Shown in pieces: positions 47,691-60,063 of a stretch of 64,000 bases of DNA. The stretch covers positions 6,903,820 through 6,967,819 of the forward strand of contig ML660777.1 of the NCBI GenBank assembly GCA_007570785.1, given 5' to 3'. The notes below the pieces were generated by a model. That model did not search any database and was not told the origin of the DNA. It saw only the letters and a list, made by a program, of their open reading frames with translations. The translations under genes and the position numbers were made by a program. Source of the DNA: Antilocapra americana. Its lineage: Eukaryota; Chordata; Mammalia; Artiodactyla; Antilocapridae. Every line of letters starts with the position of its first letter. The stretch's first letter is position 1.

Positions 47691-48365
47691 AAGTAAAAAA
47701 TTAAAGATTAAACAGTGCTGGGCAGGGAAGGTCTCCAGGGATTACCCTGTAGTTCTCTTTCTTACCTATAGTTTCTCTTCTTATTTAGTTCTCTAAATGG
47801 AAACTCTTCTTTTAAACAGGATTTGTAAAACAGTCGGGATCATCATAACGTTATGCTCTGACTCTATCTTCTGCACTATTATGCAGCCATAAACATGGCT
47901 TTCCTCATGCCAGGCAAAGCTTGGAGTGCCTGACAAAATGTCATTTGGATGATACCTTTCAGGGAAAATGAAAAGGGCATAAAGCATAATTGAACCCAGT
48001 TTTTTGCAAGCCACATGAGACGCTCATGCCTTTAGACCTGCCTTATTCTTAAACATCTAATAGTTTGAAGTGAGAAGAAGGCTCATCATAGTTTGTCTTT
48101 AGGAAACAACTTTTGGAGACCCTGAGGATTCTTGCCATCAGAGCAGCCACTTTGTGTTGTGGGACCATATCCACTATAGCTGAGAGGAAATCCACTGACT
48201 TCCATTACTACTGCAGGAGAACTTCTTTCCCTTTTTAGGGACTTATAACTAAAACCTGACTGCATTCTGTTCTATTTGAAAGTTCCACTAAGTGAGAAAA
48301 TTGAAAGAGTCATTGCATAATATTATCTTAGATAGTATGCTTAATACTATAAGCAGAACAGATTA
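47691..48365. other. Intergenic DNA, nothing recognised
   Basis: No gene or repeat family seen. Confidence 0.4.
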
Positions 48366-48368
48366 ATT

Positions 48369-48572
48369 GGGTTTTCCTAGTGGCTCAGATGGTAAAGAAT
48401 CCTCCTGCCAATGCAGGACACCCAGTTTGACTCCTGGGTTGGGAAGATCACCTGGAGAAGGGAATGGCAACTCACTCCAGTATTCTTGCCTGGGGAATTC
48501 CAGGGACAGAGGAGCCTGGTAGGCTATAGTCCATGGCGTTGCAAAGGAGTCAGACCACTGAGCGTCTAACAC
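48369..48572 (+). repeat. Bov-tA SINE
   Basis: Head 'gttttcctagtggctcagat' and body 'ggcaactcactccagtattc' are present. The tail is close to standard ('gagtcagaccactgagcgtc'). Confidence 0.92.
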
Positions 48573-48748
48573 TTCATCTGAGTGCATATAGATTAGTCTT
48601 CTAAGACATGTAAGCTTCACAAAATATTTGTCAAATATTTTCCAATTTAAATGATTATGGTTAGGTTTAATTGACTGATTAGAATAAAACAACCAGAGAC
48701 TTTGGGTCAGCTGTGGATCATTGCTAGTGTGTCTGCATTTCTAAGCTA

Positions 48749-48824
48749 TTGGGTTGGCCAAAAAGTTCATTTATTTCCCATAAGATGGTAAGGAAAAATT
48801 TGAATGAATTTTTGACCAACCCAA
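48749..48824. mobile_element. 76-bp mariner MITE
   Basis: Ends are inverted repeats: 'ttgggttggccaaaaagttc' at the left, and the reverse complement of the right end reads 'ttgggttggtcaaaaattc'. The left flank is TA (48747-48748) and the right is CA (48825-48826), fitting a TA duplication with one change. The inner transposase is absent. Confidence 0.88.
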
Positions 48825-48826
48825 CA

Positions 48827-50079
48827 GTTCTTCTACTGAAAATTCTGAACTCCTGAGTGCTGTAAATTCTATACTTTATATGATTTACCACCTCCTTGCT
48901 ATTCCAAATTTGATTCTCTTATCCATTGGGATCAAATTGCCTAAAAAGGCTGAAGTATAATGAAGTAACAGCACTGAGAAAGGCTGAAATTATAGCTTTT
49001 TTTCTCCAGCTGAGTGTCAGAGGTTTTCTAGATTGAGAGAGACGGTTTCATTGCCTTACTATATTTTCATTGAAAACATAGGTGTAGATAAACTTGGCTG
49101 GCCTTTTTTTTCAATCTCTGGTTAGTAACAAAAATGAAAATAAAGTTGCCCAGGATGTATTTTACATTGGTAAAATACAAGCAGGGGTAAAATAACCTTG
49201 GGGAAAATGTTTAATCTAAAATATTAGGGTAACCAGGTATTGTGTATTGTGCTGGTCCGATGTAGTTTCTGATCCTGTTCCTATCTCTAATTTTTGCATG
49301 GCAAAATGGCATTTAAAGTGTAGATATGCTAAGCAGTTTCAAGTATGGTGGTTTCTTACAGATTTATTGCATTAACTTCTGAACAACTATAGATCAAGGA
49401 ATCTTAATCTGTGCCAAAGCTTTATGTGCTGTAAGCTGACATCAAAGCCACTAGTAAGAGAACCATTATATCTCATCTTGAAAGTCCCCATGAAAAACAG
49501 CCTTCTTGGTAAAGTATAGCAGTATACAACTTCAGTGTCAGAGTACTTTTGTTAATAGTTTACTCTTATTTTTCTTTTGTTATGGAGAAGAAGCAATTTT
49601 GGGGGGCTGCCTCAATATTTCTGCATTTTATTATGATAACTACTCAGCAGACCAAAATTGTAAAGATGGCATGCATAGACTGTACAATTTAAATGAAACT
49701 CTCATAAACCAATTATTACTCTGCACAGTGGTCTACTTATATTTGATGATGTTGATTTTAATCTCAGAATCTCCACATGATTGGAATCCCAATCAGGTGA
49801 AGAAATATTGGTCTCCTGGGTTTCAAAATCACTTGCTGCCTGCCTGAGAAAAATCTCTTAAAATGGGCCCCTTGCCTATACTTGTTCAGAGAGCTAGTCA
49901 TCGACTGTATTGACTTGATTATTTTTCAAAATTTTTTTGTATGTGAGGATTATAGCAACAATTCTTAAACCTGTTTTTCCTTCATGAAACAGCATAAAAT
50001 TTTATTTAAGCAAATGTCTATGTAGAAGCACTATGTATGTAATGGATCCCTTGTTAGATCCTGGGTATACAATGTAAGT
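48827..50079. other. Intergenic DNA, nothing recognised
   Basis: It includes an open frame of 113 codons (49506-49847) whose composition is not gene-like. See the rejected list. Confidence 0.45.
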
Positions 50080-50280
50080 GGCTTCCCAAGTAGCTCACTG
50101 GTAAGGAATTTGCCTACCATTGGGAGATGTGGCTTCAATCCCTGGGTCAGGAAGATCCCTGGAGTAGGAAATGGCAGTAGGAACCCCAGTGTTCCTGCCA
50201 GGAAAATTCTATGGACAAAGGAGCCTGGCGGACTACAAACCATGTGGGTGCAAAGAGTCGGATACGATTGAGCACAGATG
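50080..50280 (+). repeat. Bov-tA SINE
   Basis: Head 'ggcttcccaagtagctcact', body 'agatccctggagtaggaaat' and tail 'gagtcggatacgattgagca'. Confidence 0.91.
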
Positions 50281-51460
50281 CACATACGGTGTAAACAAAG
50301 CAGATGTGGTTAGAGAAATCTTAATTGTCATAAATGGACATTAGCTAACTAAAACAGAACTAAGATATCGGGGAAGAATATTAAGAATTCCCCAAATAAA
50401 CAGAAATCTGAAAGTTAGGCAAGAAACATGGGCAAGAACAATATTTATGCTGATGGTCAGATGGCTAAAGTGGGCCTTCTGGGTATCCTTGAGTTTTAGA
50501 GATAAGTGTGAGAAAGATATAAAAACCAAGAAAATAAACAATCAATATATGATTGTAATGTGGTGCTGGTGATGTTAGAGAAATATAGGGCTGAGATAGA
50601 GAAGAACAATCTGTGGCTAGAGGTTAGAAAAGACCTCTGATGTTAAAGCTGAGAGGAAGGATGAAAAGACACCTCCTAGTAAGCTTGCTTTGAAAATTAT
50701 TTTACTATCAATATTGTTTTATTACACATACTTGAAAGAGATTGGACTGATACCTACGAGGTTAAGAGTGGGTTTGGTGGGCAGTGGTGATTAGAGGAGT
50801 GTTCCAGGCAAAGGAAATAGTGCATATAAAATCTCAATGGCAGGAAAAAAAAAAGCAAGATATGTTTGATGGACATGAAAGAGGCCAGTGTGGCTAAAGC
50901 AGAGTGGGTGAGGGGAAGGGAAAATGAGATGAGATTTGGAAGTTAGGCAATGGTCCCAACTCCAGACTTTGGAATTTGTTTGAGGGGAAATTGGAAGGTT
51001 TAGAGTATCCTTATTTTTACCTATTAAAAATTATTTTGGCTGCTTTATGGAGAAGAGAAAGAAACTGTGAGATGAGTCAGGAGTTTGCAGCAATAATGCA
51101 CATGACAATGATCTGTGCTGTCACTGATGTCTTTGTATCAGCACAGTGGCGATGTGTACTGGGGAGAAGTGACCAAAGATATGCTATAAATGGGGGTATA
51201 CAAACAAGGAATTTTTGATGGATTATATACTAGTTTTAAGAGAAGGAATTTCCATTCTTGAATGGAGAATTTTACTTATGTGAGTGATATTTATTTGTTA
51301 GTCTAGATGCTTTTGACTACAAATGACAGAAATTGAATTAAAATTAGATAAAGAAAAAATTTATTGGCTCATATGATTGGGAAACCTGAGTGGATTAAGA
51401 CTTCAGCAACATTGTGTCCTAGCCTATGGATATGTCTGAGCTTTTTATAAACCTCTCTTG
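50281..51460. other. Intergenic DNA, nothing recognised
   Basis: About 1.2 kb without a gene. Purine-rich around 50580-50960. Confidence 0.4.
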
Positions 51461-51461
51461 G

Positions 51462-51657
51462 TCTTCCCTGGTGGCTCAGCCAATAAAAGAGTCTGCCTGC
51501 AAGGCGGGAGACCACGGTTGGATCCCTGCCAGGAAGGTCCCCTGGAGAAGGAAATGGCAACCCGCTCCAGCACTCTTGCCTGGAAAATGCCATGGATGGA
51601 AGAGCCTGGTAGGCTGCAGTCCATGGGGTCACTAAGAGTCGGACACGACTGAGTGAA
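51462..51657 (+). repeat. Bov-tA SINE
   Basis: Head 'gtcttccctggtggctcagc', body 'atggcaacccgctccagcac' and tail 'gagtcggacacgactgagtg'. It is well conserved, so probably young. Confidence 0.94.
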
Positions 51658-52145
51658 TTCGCTATGAACCTCTCATCTCTTTTTGTTTCTGTCCACAAAA
51701 GAACATGTTACTCTCCTTGCTCCAAGCCTTGGCACATGTTATGTCAGGTGACCCCAGGTTAAAAACATGAGAAGAACGGGGGAAAGTTCTTCCCACAAAT
51801 CACATATTAAGACTCTGAGAAGGACTCTGATAAGCCCTTCTTGGGTGTCTCATATGGCAGCAACTATTAGGGTATCAGCCTGGGTTTAGCTTATTACAAT
51901 GCTCGTTACAGAGTTACCCTCAATCCCTGATAGAGTCCAATCCAGAGGCAAGTCCTCTTTCCTTAAATCCTGCCCCAATCATCTAACACAAGCTCAAATC
52001 CTATTATAAGTCTTCTTTAACACCCTCTTATTGAGTTAGCCCGTGGGTCCCCATATGTGCCTTCATCCTCAGAGCAACAAGCAAAAAATCAATTTGTTCA
52101 GCTACAGTGTTATTCTTAGGGGTCTTTGGCTGGAAGGCATTGACA
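51658..52145. other. Intergenic DNA, nothing recognised
   Basis: No gene or repeat family identified. Confidence 0.4.
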
Positions 52146-52380
52146 TAAGTGGTTTTTTTTTAATTTATTTTTTTATTGAAGGATAATTGCTTTATAGAAT
52201 TTTGTTTTCTATCAAACCTCAACATGAATCAGCTATAGCTGTATACATATATCGCCTCCTTTTTGAACCTCCCTCCCATCTCCAGCCCCACCCCACCCCT
52301 CTAGGTTGATACAGAGCCCCTGTTTGAGTTTCCTGAGCCATTCAGCAAATTCCCATTGGCTAGCTCTTTTACATATGGGA
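52146..52380 (-). mobile_element. L1 3' UTR fragment, antisense half of an inverted pair
   Basis: T-run, then 'aacatgaatcagctatagct', 'cctccctcccatctccagcc' and 'ttccattggc'-like text are reversed ruminant L1 3' UTR. Confidence 0.75.
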
Positions 52381-52389
52381 CATAAATGG

Positions 52390-52582
52390 TTTTTATCATT
52401 AATAAAAATAAAACAAAATTGTATAGCATAGGGATCTTTACTAAGTGCTCTATGCTGACCTAAATGGGAAGGAAATCCAAAAAAGAGGGGATATATGTAT
52501 ATATATAGCTGATTCACTTTGCTGTACAGCAGAAAATAACACAACATGGTAAAGCAACTATGCTTCAATAAAAATTTAAACA
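52390..52582 (+). mobile_element. L1 3' end, sense half of an inverted pair
   Basis: 'ttgtatagcatagggatctt', 'tgattcactttgctgtacag' and 'actatgcttcaataaaaatt' are the L1 terminal 3' region in the forward sense, ending in A-rich text. Confidence 0.78.
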
Positions 52583-53235
52583 AGCAAAACCCCCAACAAT
52601 AACAACAACCAAAAATTCATTCAAGTTTACCTTTTAAGTTGTAACCTGTAAACTTCATTTGGCCCTGCCTGGCAGTCTCTCTTTCTCCCTCATATTTTCA
52701 TTTGGGGCATTCATATAAAAGACAGCAATAGTGAGGAACTTAGAGGCAAGTAATTGTCACAACATTGCTAGGATCGTGATGCACTTGAATTTTTATGATA
52801 TATCATGTCATGCCCATGTTCTACGTGTGTTAACTGACTCCACTGTGACACAAAGCCTGTTCTGGTTCTTTGATGAATGAGGAAGCCTTGGTGTTTCCCA
52901 TTAGTAATCATACTGCTAACACAAGGCCATCAAGTTTCCTTTGACTTTCTCTGATTTTAATCATTCATGGTTTTCTCCAGACTTTTCTCTAGGACTGTAC
53001 CAGCCAAAAGCTGGCCATAGTACTGAAAAAGAAGTCTTTGTTTGTTCCTGGCCATTCAAACAAGTTGGAGGTATAGCATAAGTAAAGAAAAGGTTTTTTT
53101 TTTTTTTTTGGCTGCTTGGAAATGAGATGAACAGTTTTAACACGGCCTCTGTTGAAACTGTTTCTTCCTCTGTATTCTTTTAGTAACCAGCTATACCTAA
53201 ACTGTACAAAGATTGAATGTTTTTTATGAAAGTCT
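52583..53235. other. Intergenic DNA, nothing recognised
   Basis: It holds an 18-base T-run at about 53093-53109 and no gene. Confidence 0.4.
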
Positions 53236-53247
53236 GTATCTTTCTTG

Positions 53248-53470
53248 CATGCATGCTAAGTCACTTCAGTTGTGTCTGACTCTTTGCAACCCTTTGGAAT
53301 ATAGTCCCCCAGGCTCCTCTGTCCATGGGATTCTCTAGGCAAGAATGCTGGAGTGGATTGCCATGCCCTCCTCCAGGGAATCTTTCCAACCCAGGAATTG
53401 AACCTGAATCTCTTATGTCTCCTGCATTGGCAGATGGGTTCTTTACCACTAGAGCCACCTGGGAAGCCCA
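53248..53470 (-). repeat. Bov-tA SINE with perfect 12-bp target duplication
   Basis: A complete antisense Bov-tA between identical copies of 'gtatctttcttg' (53236-53247 and 53471-53482). Confidence 0.94.
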
Positions 53471-53599
53471 GTATCTTTCTTGAGGGAAGGAATTTATTAT
53501 TAAACTGTAAGTTATTAATAACTATCTGTATTTATGATATAAAATGGGTACTTAAATATTTGTTGAAAAAAATGAAATGATACAATTATAAGTAAACTT

Positions 53600-54115
53600 C
53601 ACTCTCTTAACATTGCTCCTAAAACAAAATCCAGACTCTATCCATGACCTTCACAGTTTAGCATGATCTAACGAGTGGTCCAAGTTGCTCCCACACCTTG
53701 TTATACCCTCTACCTGGACTTTAAATAATGTACCAAACCACTAATATCCAGGACTTGGCTCTTGTAGTGTTTTCAGCTGCAATGATCACTCTGAATGCTT
53801 CGTTAGTTTCTTCTCATTCTTCAAGTCTCAGCTTAATTTTTCTTTTCAGTGTAGTCTTCTCTACTATATTAGGTAAAATTATCTCTCACACTTATATCAT
53901 CATTTTTATTTCCTTTATAGAATTTGTCCCAATAGCTAGGCTACATATTTATTTACCTATTGCCTCATGTACAGTCTGTTTTCCCACTGGAATGTTAGTT
54001 CCAGGTGGCAGAAATCTTTTTAGCATGTGCATAAATCTATCACCAGTGTCTGTCATGGGGACTAGGATTTAGGAGGTCCTCAGCAAATGTTTATTGATGC
54101 TATGAATAAAAGAGT
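53600..54115 (+). mobile_element. L2 LINE 3' part
   Basis: 'aaatccagactctatccatg', 'caagtctcagcttaattttt', 'tggaatgttagttccaggtg' and 'ctcagcaaatgtttattgat' follow the L2 3' region. The open frame 53728-54072 is a by-product. Confidence 0.72.
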
Positions 54116-57100
54116 GAGTGCAAATTAATTTTGTAGCTTAGTTAAAGAATTCATATTTAGGGTAGACCTAAAATGTCACAGATTGTTATAGTATCTTGAG
54201 GAATATTAGATATTGTAAGAAAAGTACAAATAATGAGAATTCAGGGTCTGAGAGTTTCTTATGCTCATTATCAGAAAAGGGTTGAAGAACTGGTCACACT
54301 TAAGCGGGCCTTGAGAGATAGTTAAGATTTAATAAGTGGAGATTTGGGATGACACAGTATCGGGGGTGGCAAATCTTTAAAATGATAATTGGTCTGTTTT
54401 GGCTGGAGCATAAACTTCCCAGATGAAATTGTTGACATAAGAATTAGGAAGGAAAATTGATATCAGACTGCGCATGGTTTGAAAGGCATGCCAAGACTGG
54501 ATTCTGTGTTGCAAGCTAAGAGCAAGCATTGACTTTGAGCAAATGGGCATTCTAACAGAGTTGTTTCTTCAGGTAACTAACATGAAAGCAACATGGAGGA
54601 TGATCTGTGGAGGGGAGAAATTGTTAGAAACCAGTTGGAGATTATTGCCTGGAACAGTGCAGATGAAAAAGTGAAGACCCAAACAAGAGTGTTGGAAATG
54701 GGACTAGAAAGAAGACAATTGTAAAAGACAATTTAAAGATAAATCAAGCTCTCAGGGTAGTCAAGAAGGTACATAGAGTTGTACTAGGTATTTATTCTGT
54801 TCTCTAATAATTGTCTGAGCAAGATATTTTTACTGGTACTATTAGCTTTTTTATTGAGGGAATCTGTGAAGTGGAAAATTACTTGATCTGGAAAGAGAGC
54901 AAGGACACTCTGACCAAGATGCAAATTTTCAGAAAAAGAAACCTAAAGTCTACACAGCACAGACAAATTCACTAACATTAGCAATTCCAGAAAAATGTCT
55001 GTTGTTATGCAGGGTAAACTGACCAGTTGCAGTCAGAAATGGATCGAAGTTGGCGCTTGGTGCTGGAACACAATATCACACTGACTATAGAGCCAAAAAT
55101 CAATGTCTAATTATAATATTTCAGCTCTTTTCACAAGGGTATGATATGAGGGTAAATGCTTTAAAGTTCCATCTTGGTCTTTTTGAGCCAGTTTTACTTG
55201 AGGCAATTGGTAGTAATATTGTTCAAATGGAGTAAAAGTATTTTACTACTATCCTTGCATATTTTAATGTTTCGTAGTTATCTCAATTAATCAATTATTG
55301 ATGAGCAGACTCTAGCTCCCATTTGGGACAACCTCCACATAATCTTTCAGTTTGTAAATGAAAGGCTTCATGGAGCCATTTTTCACTTTATGAGTCTAAA
55401 ACTCCACAACAGCACTGACTTAATCATGAAGGAATATTTTCTTTTAGGAATGGTAGTATCTTACTAATATTAGAATAAATAAATAATTTTTCCAAGTAAT
55501 TATTTATTTCACCTAATCTTAAAAAGAACTGATATTGCAACGATAAACTATTCTGGTAGGATAAATATCTGCCTTTTCACTTAAAGCTTAATTTACTATG
55601 ATGTCAGTAATAATAAAAAGGCAGTGTTGAAATATACACAAATCCCAATTAAATTACTCTTTCCTCCTTTAATCTTTGATTTGACTGGCATCTTAACACT
55701 TTGGACTGATTATTATTTCTTTCTCACAAACAGCATTTAGTTTAAATGACTTTATCAACTATGCATACATTTTAATCAGCTCTTGTTCCATGTTGGAGTA
55801 TAGTTCAATTCTATTAAATAATTCACTTTGCCATTAAATTCACCTCTCAATGGTGTTGCCTGTTAAATATGGTGTTTTGGAGAAAATCCATATTACTGAA
55901 CATTCACTGGTGACATGAATTATCTCCTGAAGATGGTGTTGTGATTCCATGCCATAAGTTATTTGGACAGCTCTTACGGTAACTCTGTTTTACTCTGCAA
56001 CACCTCATAACTCACTGCTGTCAGCTGAAAAGGGTGGGAGGAAGTCCCCACATCCTATATGCCTTCTTCCATTAGTCCTCCTTCCTTTCTCTCCTATCAG
56101 AGAAAAACTTGTAGCAATCACTGGTAGAAATTCTTTTTGAACTGCATGGTTTATTCTTTGAATTGTTTTGAATCTGAGACAATTAAATAACCTCTTGAGA
56201 GAAAGGGGAAGATTCTTATCCTTTCAGTAACAGTGCATTTATCGTCCAACTTTCTGGAACAAATATTTGCCTTAAGACATCCTCTCGTCTTCATGTTCCC
56301 AGTGGGACAGAGGTTTATTTGCAATTTGATGAGGTCACTCAAGAACCGTCTGAGTGTGTGTCACATCATTGTGCTGGGTTGGCAATAGCAGGAGGAGATA
56401 TGAAGGGGCAAATCTGATGGTTAGGATGCAGATTTGGTAAAACTGTCATTTCAGACAAATGCCAGAAGATGGCAGTCCTATTTGTCCAGGTCTTTATGAA
56501 TTTTGCAGGACCCATGAGTGCTCTTTGGTTTCAGCATGATCATAGCTCATGAAGAAACCTCAGAAATTAGGTTTTGTTACTATAGAAACCAAATGGAATG
56601 GCTGACTTTTTTTTTTTTTTTAAAGAAGCAGTCTCAAATATCAGAGTACTAGGGAAAAAATGTGCTAGAGAAAGCAAACATTTATTTTTTTTCCTTCTAT
56701 GGCAGCAGTAACTCTTGAGCCCTTAAAACTATTTTTGCCTCTTTGTTTTAAACAGAAATATATTCAAGCTTTTGAAATCATCTATTGTTTTAAAACAAAT
56801 TAACTTAATTTGTATTGTTGTAAGTACAATAAATATACAAGAAGGAAACTGAAATGATTTTTTTTTCAGTACAAAAAGTATATCAGGATATTTTTCATGC
56901 ATTTTGGTTGAATATAAAGGATTCCAAACCGGAAATTATCTAAAAATTGCTAAATTTAGAAAACAAAGTTGTCTTGCTTCCTCCTGCTCCTCTTCAAGGT
57001 GTTACTAATGTAGATACTTTGCAACTGCTTTTGTCGAACTGATTTACTATAAGAGTTACCAGATAAATGATCATTTTTGACTACTCTAATTAGCACATTT

Positions 57101-58392
57101 AACTTTAGAGCACTTAACCTCTCTCCTTGTATTTAGACTTTAATGGGGCCTATTTTACTACATTTTAATTTTGCATGGAAACAACTAACTAGTGAGCATA
57201 AGCAATAGATATAAAAACTGTATGTTAAAGCGCCCTTTTTTTTCTCTATCTTGGGAGTAAACAATTATATGCCTATGAACAGTAGCAATTCAAGAGGAAG
57301 TGATGAGCTAAATAATAATGGAGAGGAGCTAATGCAAATAAGTTGGATACTGTTATACCCTGTGTGATTCCCATACTCTAAATCCCTCCTCTAGCTTCAC
57401 TTGGCATGTATAACCCTCTTCTAAATGTTGTAGGGCCACCGTGACCCAAGGACTGGACTTACTCTAGTGTTGTATAGCTCAATATTTTTGTCCTTTATTG
57501 GTGCTGTGCCTCTGACCTTGGACACCAATCTGGATAGCTAGATTTTGTTTTTCCCTGAAATCTACTCCATTCTTCTATTACTTAGATGCCCTCCTCATAC
57601 TATTGCCCTTGTTTAGGTGGTTTGATATCTCTATTCCTTAATACTTGCACTGTTTATTGAAGCTACTACTTTTTTTGAAGACATGAACTTTGGCCCTGAA
57701 CCACAGCTGGATTGCTTTTAAGGGCCTGTTAATTGATGCTTGATACCTGCTATACCCATTGTGGCTTCACCTGTTTTTCCACGCCTCTCCTCCACATCTC
57801 TTGAGACCCATGCCCCTACTGCCATGGTTACCCAGGGGCTCATTTAAGACTGTGGTCTGGTGTCACAAAAAGATCCTTGCTTTTCTGGGTGGAAACCTAC
57901 AGCTGTCCTTTCAACTTAATATACTGCTAAGTTGTGGCCACAACTTAGTTCCAGAATTTGGCTTTGTATCTCTTTGTTGGAAATGCTACAAAATGAATGT
58001 CACTACACACCTCTTCCCTATTCTGTGGCTTCATCTTGGCAGTTTGAAATAAGTTATGGTGGGAGTATTTATCCCATATAAATTGGCAAGTGATATAAAC
58101 TAGGGCTTCCTCCCAGCACATCCCTCAGGAGAACAAGTGTAAAGCAATTAACAGAACATCACTACCCCTCAATTTAGAGGGGCAAGATCACCATTTTCCT
58201 TTTAAAAATAATTATATAATGAATGAAAATCCAATTTATGGAGGCATTGGCAATGTAGGAACATAGTTTCGGGATTTGTAATAAGAGATGATGAGAAAAG
58301 GAAAACATTAACTGAAAATGAGATTCATACTTTATTTTAAAAATCACTTACATAAGCTGGGAATATAGCTTATAGGATGATTACTGTAGTTA
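54116..58392. other. Intergenic DNA, nothing recognised
   Basis: Over 4 kb without a gene. It contains T-runs near 56605 and 57230. The part at 57730-58050 is less AT-rich but I recognise no family or exon. Confidence 0.4.
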
Positions 58393-58640
58393 GTTCATGG
58401 GATTCTCCAGGTCAGAATACTGGAGTAGGTAGCTGTTCCCTTCTCCAAGGGATCTTCCCAATTCAGGGATTGAACCCAGGTCTCCCACGTTCCAGCTGAG
58501 CCACCATGGAAGCCCAAGAATACTGGAGTGGATAGCCTATCCCTTCTCCAGCGAATCTTCCTGACCCAGGAATTGAACTGGGGTCTCCTGCATTGCAAGT
58601 GGATTCTTTACCAGCTGAACTACCAGGGAAGACCCAAGTT
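58393..58640 (-). repeat. Bov-A2 dimeric SINE, antisense
   Basis: Two reversed Bov-A monomers in tandem (about 58393-58515 and 58516-58640), each with 'gaatactggagt' and 'gatcttcc'-type blocks and a 'gccacc' or 'ctaccagggaag' end. This is the Bov-A2 arrangement. Confidence 0.9.
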
Positions 58641-59550
58641 AGCAGTAGTATACTGTAAAAAAAAGAATTTGATATGAAGAAACAAGAAGTATTAGAGAAA
58701 GAAGAACCATCTCTTTATCATATTGGAAAATTTATTATTTACAACCTTTTCAAAATTTGATTTTTAAAATCATTGTACATTCTGGTGAATGCATTTGAAT
58801 GTCTTATGTCTGTTTAAAATACTTGTCTCCTTATGTCTTAAAATTTTATTGTCATACTTTAAAGTAAAAAAATAAAAAAAATACCAACAAGCAGCTGCCA
58901 GTTTGCTAGGAAAGAAAAAGAACAATAAGAAGCCCTGCTATTTGAAGGGTGAAATGTCACCAAATATCCTTAAATACTCTCAACATGAGCTTGTCTTAAT
59001 TCTGTTTCTTTCTGTGGCATTTTAAAGTATTATCTTTTTAATGCTTTTAACCATCTGATAGAATCAGAGAAAAGACTATATTGGCCATCAATGTTAAAAA
59101 AAATGTTTCTTGACTTGGAGCAACAAAAAATCAAGAAGAAGTAAAAAGTGAAAGGAAGGAATTTTCTCTTTATAATTTATAATCCCCAGTGATTTATGGA
59201 AACGTTGTTTTGATTAATGGTATTGTGAATGAATTAGGCTGACCTTTCCTCTTTGTTAGGTACAAAAGCTTAAAGTTCTACCTGTTATGTACCTCACTTA
59301 AGCAGCCAGCCACCTGGGCCATTCATATGGAATCCTGCATCCTGGATTTGGAGTGATTCCCTGTATTATTAAAACAAACTGGAGCTTAATGGATGCAAAG
59401 AACAGCTGCACAAAATCAAGTTTGTCATTATTTAGGAGCTAAGACCCAAGGGATTAGTCTCTTTACTGCCAGTGCTCTTCAGGCCCTCAAAAACAAACTC
59501 TCCCACTCCCCATCTTTATTCTGTGAATTAAGTAAATTAATACAAGTATT
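58641..59550. other. Intergenic DNA, nothing recognised
   Basis: AT-rich with no gene. Confidence 0.4.
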
Positions 59551-59561
59551 ACTCTTAGAAT

Positions 59562-59691
59562 GCCTGGAGAAGGAAAGGGCAACCCACTCCAGTATTCTTG
59601 CCTGGAGAACCCCAAGGACAGAAGAGCCTGGTGGGCTACAGTCCATGGGGTCACAATAGTTGGACATGACTTAGGGACTAAACTACCACCC
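59562..59691 (+). repeat. 5'-truncated Bov-tA SINE with target duplication
   Basis: Only the 3' 130 bases of the SINE ('gcctggagaaggaaagggca' onward) lie between perfect 11-bp copies of 'actcttagaat' (59551-59561 and 59692-59702). The tRNA-like head was never copied. Confidence 0.92.
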
Positions 59692-59984
59692 ACTCTTAGA
59701 ATAGTGCCCGGAACACTGTGTTTGTTATTATTTTCATACCAGTCAGTAACATTTATTAAATTGCTTCTCCTGCCACTAAGCGGACTGAATATGTAATTTG
59801 TGCAGGGCTCTGCAGACCTTTGATGTGTAATACACGGGATGATTACTGACACTGTGTCCTCTCTATGTAAACACTCCACATGTGCACCAGAGATGTTTGG
59901 ATGTGAGCTGTTAGGTTTGAGAGTAGTAGTTAAATAAGGAGCTCTGGAATCATCTGAACATTTGAATGTAGGTTCAGCTGCAAT

Positions 59985-60063
59985 TCCAAGTATTTTCCAC
60001 ATGAAAAGTTGGACAAGACCATTCACACTTAATCTATGAATTAGATGTAACTATCACTACCAT
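59985..60063 (-). repeat. MIR SINE, left half, split by BovB
   Basis: 'cattcacacttaatctatga' and 'gatgtaactatcactaccat' correspond to the MIR part that precedes the segment at 61819. Confidence 0.6.

Noticed and set aside
49506..49847. 113-codon open frame with hydrophobic stretches
   Set aside because: No family recognised, no splice or promoter context, AT-rich composition like its surroundings, and such lengths are expected by chance in 64 kb.
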